Source of the DNA: an actinobacterium SCGC AAA044-N04 | Lineage (GTDB): Bacteria > Actinomycetota > Actinomycetes > Nanopelagicales > Nanopelagicaceae | Direction: 5' to 3' | DNA length: 47,447 nt | Assembly (NCBI GenBank): GCA_000378885.1 | Contig: KB900464.1 | Span: forward strand, 7,018-54,464 | Part shown: positions 42,548 through 47,447 of the stretch, in pieces | How positions within the stretch are numbered: position 1 is the stretch's first letter | Layout of the letters: every line of letters begins with the position of its first letter | Translations under genes and position numbers: made by a program | Notes under the pieces: generated by a model | Database searches by the model: none | What the model was told of the DNA's origin: nothing | What the model saw: only the letters and a program-made list of their open reading frames with translations

Positions 42548-42576
42548 CGTCATATTGGCGCACCAAAGAGTTACAG
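42548..42576 (-). repeat. Partial, degenerate copy of the tRNA-like gene (5' half)
   Basis: The fourteen bases CGTCATATTGGCGC at 42548-42561 repeat 42428-42441 exactly, 120 bases away. After a short divergent stretch, GAGTTACAG matches GAGCTACAG of the tRNA D-arm/acceptor junction. The copy covers roughly tRNA positions 5-36 with deletions and cannot fold as a tRNA. It looks like a duplication remnant. Confidence 0.7.
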
Positions 42577-42577
42577 T

Positions 42578-42612
42578 AAAAAAGACCCGCAGGTAACTGC
42601 GGGTCTTTTTCT
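42578..42612. terminator. Terminator of the DoxX/MFS operon
   Basis: The perfect stem GACCCGCAG with CTGCGGGTC (loop GTAA) is flanked by A-runs on the left and T5 on the right. On the minus strand it follows the DoxX gene. Confidence 0.9.
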
Positions 42613-42623
42613 TTGTTTTTCTT

Positions 42624-43031
42624 TCAAATCTTCTGTGATTTCCTTCTATCGTGCCACGCCCCCGTTGACCACAGCGCCCACAACACAAGAAGTGGTTGAA
42701 AGAACAATCTAATAAAGCGTGCACTATCACTATCTAAACCAAAAGCATTAACCTGGTTTACATACTGAGAGATATTGCCTGGAAAGATTGCCACAAAGAA
42801 AGCTGCAACTACCCAGCCCACGATGACTCTATAGCGCCACAGAAAGATAAGAGACAGACCTAAGACAATCTCCACTACCCCAGAGGCTAGAACTACAAAA
42901 TCTGCTATTGATTTTAAGATCGTTGGCACTTGTGCCTGAAACTCTGTGCGATTAGTTGTTAAGTGCCCAATGCCGGCATAGGCAAGAGCTGCGCCCAGGA
43001 CTACTTGAGGGATGCGATGTGCAAACTTCAT
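42624..43031 (-). CDS. DoxX-family membrane protein
   Basis: This 135-residue protein has four hydrophobic segments and the N-terminal block of the DoxX/SURF4 family (VVLGAALAYAGIGHL). The N-terminal part KFAHRIPQ and the loop IFPGNISQYVNQ are conserved in actinobacterial members. Family roles are poorly defined (oxidative stress, quinone or thiosulfate metabolism in some). Its ATG abuts the stop of the upstream MFS gene, so the two are co-transcribed. Confidence 0.85.
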   Translation of the reverse strand: MKFAHRIPQVVLGAALAYAGIGHLTTNRTEFQAQVPTILKSIADFVVLASGVVEIVLGLSLIFLWRYRVIVGWVVAAFFVAIFPGNISQYVNQVNAFGLDSDSARFIRLFFQPLLVLWALWSTGAWHDRRKSQKI

Positions 43032-44222
43032 TTAGGCAGCCGCCACTCTTGGACTACGTGCAACGCGTGACATATAGCCACCAACTGCCAACAAAGATAT
43101 TGGCAACAGCATTGCGATGTTAAGAGATGAAAGATCAGAAATATGTCCGATTAAGCCTGGAACCACGGCAAAGCCCAGAAGTGCTATTAAAAGACATCTA
43201 GCAAAGGCCACAGATGTTTCTACCCCACTCAAGCGCCCCACAATGGTGATTAACGATGGATACATAGGTCCCACACCCAAACCTGCAACTAGATAGCCGA
43301 GCAAGATCACAACATAGGCCAGCACTTTATTGCCATGACTCATCTCCACACCCAGCACCATTGTTGCCAGCCACATTAGAGATCCAACAAATCCGCAGAT
43401 TTTTATTACTTTCTCTGGTCCATAGGTGTGAATGTATTTATCCCCCAGTAACCTAGAAGTAATCATCCCTATTTCAAATGCCATAAATGCTCCCACATAG
43501 AACTGTCCTGTAATACCCAGAACATCTCTAAGAAAGAGCGCAGACCAATCAGTTGCACCAAACTCAGCGCTATTAGCGCAGAGCATCGCAAAACCTATAG
43601 CCCAGATAATTCCTGTGTTTTTGCCAAACCAAGGAAAATCAATCTTCTCCTTCTTCTCCCCACTTGCCTCTTTAGCCTCAAGCCTTTGCCCAGCGATAAT
43701 AAGAACACTAAAGCTGATGAGAGCTAATCCACTTAAGTGGATTGGATATGGAACATGACCAATTAAGAAAGAACCAAAGAAGGCTGCAACTAAGGTGCCC
43801 ATGCACCAAAATGCATGAAAGCCAGAGAGAAACTTACGATCTGCAACCTTTTCTAGATCTTGAGTGATCATTGTTATGGGGTTATCAATAAAGGCATATC
43901 CCAACACAAAAAAGACTGCGCCAATAAATAAGAAGAGTGCGTTAGGTGCAAAGGCAATGCAGAGGTATCCCACAGGAAAGATCATCGAACCCATATAAAA
44001 GACCTGCTTAGCTCCCAGCTCACGCATGAGCCAACCAATAATCTGAGAACTAATGAGAACTCCAACGGTGGAGCCCATCAACACCCGCCCCAACGTTGCA
44101 TCATTTAAACCAAGTGCAGTTTTAACCTCTGGAATACGAGTAGACCAACCACCAACTAAGACCCCAAGAAAGAAGAATTGAGTTCTAAGCGCATTACTCA
44201 TGCGAACAACAGATGCACCCAT
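43032..44222 (-). CDS. Major facilitator superfamily transporter
   Basis: This 396-residue protein has twelve predicted membrane helices. The N-terminal block FFLGVLVGGWSTRIPEVKTALGLNDATLGRVLMG is like the YbjJ/FucP-type MFS group, and WLMRELGAKQVFYMG marks the loop after helix 2. The start is ATG 44222. ATG 44201 (MSNALRTQ) is a possible shorter alternative. The substrate is unknown. It is the first gene of a two-gene unit with DoxX. Confidence 0.87.
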   Translation of the reverse strand: MGASVVRMSNALRTQFFFLGVLVGGWSTRIPEVKTALGLNDATLGRVLMGSTVGVLISSQIIGWLMRELGAKQVFYMGSMIFPVGYLCIAFAPNALFLFIGAVFFVLGYAFIDNPITMITQDLEKVADRKFLSGFHAFWCMGTLVAAFFGSFLIGHVPYPIHLSGLALISFSVLIIAGQRLEAKEASGEKKEKIDFPWFGKNTGIIWAIGFAMLCANSAEFGATDWSALFLRDVLGITGQFYVGAFMAFEIGMITSRLLGDKYIHTYGPEKVIKICGFVGSLMWLATMVLGVEMSHGNKVLAYVVILLGYLVAGLGVGPMYPSLITIVGRLSGVETSVAFARCLLIALLGFAVVPGLIGHISDLSSLNIAMLLPISLLAVGGYMSRVARSPRVAAA

Positions 44223-44261
44223 ATCCCAGACCTTCTCTCCTACGGTTGCAGCGAGAATCTA

Positions 44262-45752
44262 CTAAGAATTTGTGAGGTTCTCTCGTAATTTCTTACCGCC
44301 CACATAGCCTGCAATAGCAACCAAAATCACTACCGCCATAGTTCCTGCAGTGAAGAGTTGCACGTTGCCTCTAGACATTCCCCAAATATCTTCAAAGTTG
44401 TATTCAATTCCAAAGACGCTCTCTAAAGTGCCTGGGAAGACAACACCAATAGAACCGATGCAGATATAGATGAACAAGATTGAGCCAGTAATTTGGAACC
44501 CTCTCACACCTCCTGGAACCTCATAGGCTCTTTCAACATCACGCCTGGTGCGGTTGAGCTTCATGACCGAAGGAATAATGATGATGTATGAGACCAATAA
44601 TGTTGAGATTGCACAGACTAAAACCACTGTAAAGATTGATGCTGCATCCCCATCAACTAGCGTCATGGCTGCTGCCACGAAGATTGTTGACATCACACCT
44701 GAGAGGATATTGATACGAAGTGGTGTTCCATATTTAGCATTGAACTCGCCAAACCAGCCACCAAAAAATGACCCATCGGCTGCTGCCATCGCTTGAATAC
44801 GATCAGTAGCCATCATCCATGCACTACCTAGTGAGATAAGACCAAAGATAAACAGCGCAGCAGTAAGTGCAACTAAGAAATCTGCTGCTCCCCCATATAC
44901 CGAATACACCTCTTTGACTGCACCTAAGAATCCTGTTAAACCTTCTAGATCTTTGCTTGGCACAATCAACATAATAGAAAGAACAGGTAAAATATAAGCC
45001 AATGTTGCAATCGCACTTCCCCGCCTAATTGCTGGCGCAGTATCTTTCTTAGCATCAAACATCTCACCTGATGCAGCATTAGGTGCTTCAAAGCCCACAT
45101 ATGAGAACAAGATAACTGGAGCAATTGCAATAAAGCCGCCTAAGGTTGGCTTTAAGCCACCAAAATCAAATGGCTGGAAGCCATTTTTAAAGCCATAGAT
45201 CACAGTTGAAATCACAAGTGATGCCAGCACTATGACCTTGGCAATAGCACCTGCCCCAATGAACTTCTTACCTAATTTGAGGTTAATAATTGCCAAATAG
45301 ATTGCTATCCAGATGAAAGCTAATTTAAAGACCCACTCTCCAGCTGAGCCTGATTTAATTTCAAAGATATAGCCACTAAAAGCATCAAAGGCGATAAAAC
45401 ACAGAGATCCACCTAACCAGAGTGGATTGGTAATCCAATACAAAACTGCCGCAATGCTTGCAGCCAAGCGCCCATAGGCAAACTTAACCCATTGATATAG
45501 ACCACCTTCTTCAGGAAAAGCAGATCCAGTCTCTGCCATCAACATCGCAATGGGTATTAAGAAAGTAAAGGCGATAAAGACTGCCCAAAATAGAGATTGA
45601 GCACCGCCTGTAGCAATAGTTGCAATTGTGTCGAGTGAGATGATCGCAGCAATGATGAAGAGCGTGATGTCTACACGCGCTAGCGATTTGATAAAGCGAG
45701 ATTCTTGAGATTTAGCCAGTGCAGTGGATTGAGTATTTGAGTTAATAACCAT
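44262..45752 (-). CDS. APC-superfamily amino acid permease
   Basis: This 496-residue protein has twelve or more membrane helices. APC signatures are AETGSAFPEEGGLYQWVKFAYG near residue 70 (helix 2) and VILFSYVGFEAPNAASGEM near 215 (helix 6). The family takes up amino acids or polyamines by proton symport or antiport, and the substrate is not determined. The start is ATG 45752. A compact structured leader (45753-45858) lies upstream, suggesting RNA-level control. It lies 39 bases upstream of the MFS gene on the same strand. Confidence 0.9.
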   Translation of the reverse strand: MVINSNTQSTALAKSQESRFIKSLARVDITLFIIAAIISLDTIATIATGGAQSLFWAVFIAFTFLIPIAMLMAETGSAFPEEGGLYQWVKFAYGRLAASIAAVLYWITNPLWLGGSLCFIAFDAFSGYIFEIKSGSAGEWVFKLAFIWIAIYLAIINLKLGKKFIGAGAIAKVIVLASLVISTVIYGFKNGFQPFDFGGLKPTLGGFIAIAPVILFSYVGFEAPNAASGEMFDAKKDTAPAIRRGSAIATLAYILPVLSIMLIVPSKDLEGLTGFLGAVKEVYSVYGGAADFLVALTAALFIFGLISLGSAWMMATDRIQAMAAADGSFFGGWFGEFNAKYGTPLRINILSGVMSTIFVAAAMTLVDGDAASIFTVVLVCAISTLLVSYIIIIPSVMKLNRTRRDVERAYEVPGGVRGFQITGSILFIYICIGSIGVVFPGTLESVFGIEYNFEDIWGMSRGNVQLFTAGTMAVVILVAIAGYVGGKKLRENLTNS

Positions 45753-45858
45753 AATTTATGTTACCTCGCCCCTTTTAACACCGGCGGGTATGACTTGCGC
45801 TAGCCGAGCTTGGATTTAAGCTCGCCCGCATGGGCCATAGGCACAACTGCTCTATGGC
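45753..45858 (-). promoter_or_regulatory. Structured 5' leader of the amino acid permease, class unassigned
   Basis: The leader can fold into a 7-bp hairpin (plus-strand 45834-45840 with 45852-45858, loop of 11) and a nested stem: outer GCGGG/CCCGC (45784-45788 with 45825-45829) and inner CGAGCTT/AAGCTCG (45805-45811 with 45818-45824). Sixteen unpaired bases (45789-45804) lie in one side of the nested stem. GGGGCGAGG near 45766-45774 is the likely ribosome-binding region. I do not match this to a riboswitch class I know. Confidence 0.45.
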
Positions 45859-45880
45859 ACCTACTAGAAAAGAAAGCTAG

Positions 45881-46030
45881 TTAGTTCTCTCTCACATACT
45901 GCGCAGCATGAGGAAATCCATTAGCCTCTAGCTTCACCGCTAGATCTTCCTTCACAGCTTTAACTACTTTATGAGTTCCATTGCAGTTCTTCTCAGGATC
46001 TGTGCTGTATCCGCAAGTACAAGCGCCCAT
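45881..46030 (-). CDS. Mini CDGSH-like iron-sulfur protein
   Basis: ATG 46030 opens 49 codons (MGACTCGYSTDPEKNCNGTH onward). Cys4, Cys6, Cys16 and His20 mirror the three-Cys one-His ligand set of CDGSH proteins, with Asn for Asp and one extra residue between the second and third cysteine. The remaining 29 residues form an amphipathic, probably helical tail (VVKAVKEDLAVKLEANGF). GAGAAAGAG lies before the ATG. It is not in any operon. If the cluster forms, this would be one of the shortest such proteins. Zinc binding is an alternative. Confidence 0.6.
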   Translation of the reverse strand: MGACTCGYSTDPEKNCNGTHKVVKAVKEDLAVKLEANGFPHAAQYVREN

Positions 46031-46129
46031 GGCTCTTTCTCTCATCTCTTATGTAAGTTTATTTTGCAAATACTAGAGGAAGGCCAAGGAAAGCTCTCTA
46101 TCAACGCTGTCCCTCATATAATTATCCCT

Positions 46130-46387
46130 ATGAGCGAACAGATAGATCAGTTCTTTGCCCCTAATGGCACATTGATATCCATACCTGTTAAGCCGGCCAA
46201 GAAGATCGCTGTTTTAAAGGTAATCGCAAGCAAGCTTTCCCCTGACACCAAATACCCCGAAAAAGAACTTAACGCAATCATTGCCACCTACCACCACGAC
46301 ACCGCAGCCATTAGACGGCACATGATTGAGTACGGGATCTTGGAGAGGGATGGGGGAAGTGTTTATTGGGTGTCCGTTAACTCTTAA
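46130..46387 (+). CDS. DUF2087 domain protein
   Basis: The start chosen is ATG 46130 (MSEQIDQFFAPNG), which gives 85 residues covering one DUF2087 domain: LISIPVKPAKKIAVLKVIAS, YPEKELNAIIATYHHD and AAIRRHMIEYGILERDGGS. This small winged-helix-like domain is often fused to ArsR or other regulators, but here it stands alone. Function is unknown, and DNA binding is possible. A longer in-frame reading from 45971 overlaps the mini CDGSH-like gene and has no supporting features. The stop abuts that of the convergent metalloprotease gene. Confidence 0.85.
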   Translation: MSEQIDQFFAPNGTLISIPVKPAKKIAVLKVIASKLSPDTKYPEKELNAIIATYHHDTAAIRRHMIEYGILERDGGSVYWVSVNS

Positions 46388-47447
46388 TTAATTAGTCAAC
46401 GCAATCAGATCCGTATTGCCACTCTTAACAAACTCAATCGTGATGCCTTCAAAGGTGAATTTCTCACCTTCGAGCATGAGGTAGTTCTGATCTAATCCCC
46501 ACCGAGCACCAGATACACCAATGCCGTTATAGAGGTTAATACCTGAATCATTTGCGTACTTGTTATTAATCTGAGTTCCATACTCAGGACCGCGGCGATT
46601 GTAGGTAGGAATCTTGAGATAGATGCTCGTTGCTTGATCGTCATCCCATGTAGTTGGAATCTTTGTGTCAACTAACTGCAAGGTCACGCCGTATCCATAG
46701 TCAGGCATCCCTTGAGCAAAATCGCCTTGCCTGTGGGATTCAATGACAAGGGCTCTGTGATCATCTAATTTGATCATGATGGTGTGGATGCCAGCTTGTT
46801 GTCGCTCAATCGGTGCAAGCTCAATTTGTACCGGCTTTAAATTAGGCTTGTCAACGCAGTAGATCTCATCCTCAGTTAGCCAATCAACTGCTAATTCATC
46901 CCAAGAGTTGATACCTGCCGTATACCCATTACCGTTTAATAGAACTCCAAAACGATATTGATTTTTTGGTGAGTGTCCTTGAAGTCCTTGCTCATGGAGT
47001 AATTCATGAATGATATATATCCAGTATGGATATTCGATTGGGTAATAAGTTGGCGCATAACCGTAAAAGGCAGGTAGCCCGCCCCAACCTGCAGCAAGAC
47101 CGAAGTTTTCAGTTATCTTTTCAATAGTTTTTGGGTAAACAAAGAAGACTGCCGTGTATCCACTCAAATTTATATGCTTGTTTATAGCTGAATTGAACTC
47201 TTTAGCCATATCTGGAACTGACAAGGCACCTGCCGTAGTAGTGAAATGCTCGCCTGTGACGAAAGCACTTGATGGTTGACTTAGGCGTATCCACTTGTCG
47301 TAGGTTGTAAATTCAAGTTTTACTTTTCCATTTGAATACCAATTAAAGAACTCTTTAGCCTTTTCTAGGTTATTTCCAAGAATTTCAATTGGATTTCCTT
47401 GCCCTGGAGAATCGCTGAAATCAAGGCCCACCACCGCTATCTTCTGC
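46388..47447 (-). CDS. M6-like zinc metalloprotease, C-terminal part (5' end beyond window)
   Basis: The frame stays open to the right edge (Q-K-I-A-V before V-G-L-D-F-S-D), so the N-terminus and any signal peptide are missing. At least 353 residues are present. The metzincin-like zinc site HELLHEQGLQGH is about 143 residues after the first in-window GTG (47434), with the NSWDELAVDWL block downstream as in M6/immune-inhibitor-A-like or related secreted proteases. The C-terminal 75 residues form a beta-rich module (GIGVSGARWGLDQNY, MLEGEKFTFEGITIEF) also seen in the fragment at 38740. An exported protease is expected. Confidence 0.8.
   Translation of the reverse strand, partial: QKIAVVGLDFSDSPGQGNPIEILGNNLEKAKEFFNWYSNGKVKLEFTTYDKWIRLSQPSSAFVTGEHFTTTAGALSVPDMAKEFNSAINKHINLSGYTAVFFVYPKTIEKITENFGLAAGWGGLPAFYGYAPTYYPIEYPYWIYIIHELLHEQGLQGHSPKNQYRFGVLLNGNGYTAGINSWDELAVDWLTEDEIYCVDKPNLKPVQIELAPIERQQAGIHTIMIKLDDHRALVIESHRQGDFAQGMPDYGYGVTLQLVDTKIPTTWDDDQATSIYLKIPTYNRRGPEYGTQINNKYANDSGINLYNGIGVSGARWGLDQNYLMLEGEKFTFEGITIEFVKSGNTDLIALTN

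Noticed and set aside
42348..42596. Plus-strand 82-codon frame containing VGFEPTTS
   Set aside because: It is the antisense translation of the tRNA-like gene (T-arm reads as GFEPTT), a common false protein.
45971..46129. 53-codon N-terminal extension of the DUF2087 protein
   Set aside because: It overlaps the opposite-strand mini CDGSH-like gene, and the DUF2087 domain begins right after ATG 46130.

Overview
The window looks like a piece of a small, gene-dense, moderately low-GC actinobacterial chromosome, most like the streamlined freshwater acI lineage (Candidatus Nanopelagicales: Planktophila/Nanopelagicus). That placement is an inference. It rests on actinobacterial marker genes (class II DAHP synthase, GlgC/GlgM, SepH, an HrdB-type sigma factor with a Lys/Ala-rich N-terminus, a DUF7455 zinc protein, a DUF4192-like protein, nrdR-nrdJ beside lexA), on AT-leaning codons, and on very short intergenic gaps. 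Four convergent gene pairs even share a 4-nt interlocked stop. Gene order from sepH through parC, parE, sigA and dinG to nrdJ-nrdR-LysM-lexA follows the order I recall for the Streptomyces chromosome.

Layout. 1-8 kb: end of a threonine aldolase, ogt, class II DAHP synthase, a phosphofructokinase with PPi-type residues, xylulokinase, divergent glgC/glgM and an EamA permease. 8-12.6 kb: a leftward run of rplS (repeat-tailed), lepB, rnhB, dprA (short) and era, with an inositol-phosphatase family gene upstream. 12.6-17.5 kb: MFS transporter, sepH, an alkaline-phosphatase superfamily enzyme, and psuG-psuK for pseudouridine breakdown. 17.5-25 kb: a type IIA topoisomerase pair (a subunit A without its C-terminal domain, an ABC-F ATPase, then convergent parE), DUF7455, a CDGSH protein and the principal sigma factor. 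25-27.8 kb: metY-metX behind a SAM-IV riboswitch. 27.8-31.6 kb: a DUF4192-like gene, a secreted PKD protein, a NUDIX hydrolase and a DinG helicase. 31.6-36.4 kb: nrdR-nrdJ with two NrdR boxes, then a divergent LysM gene and lexA sharing two SOS boxes.

36.4-47.4 kb is more accessory: a methyltransferase, secreted Fn3 and metallophosphoesterase-like proteins, an SDR operon, two tRNA-like genes with oversized anticodon loops plus a partial tRNA copy, several genes under 60 codons, a DoxX/MFS pair, an amino-acid permease with a structured leader, a mini CDGSH-like protein, a DUF2087 protein and a secreted-type zinc metalloprotease that runs off the right edge. A short ORF at 38.7-39.0 kb resembles the C-terminal end of that protease.

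I see no IS element, prophage structural gene, CRISPR array or recognisable defence system. The most unusual material is the tRNA-like pair with its satellite fragment, the unassigned permease leader, the mini CDGSH-like gene, and the translationally coupled zinc-ribbon/one-helix peptide pair.
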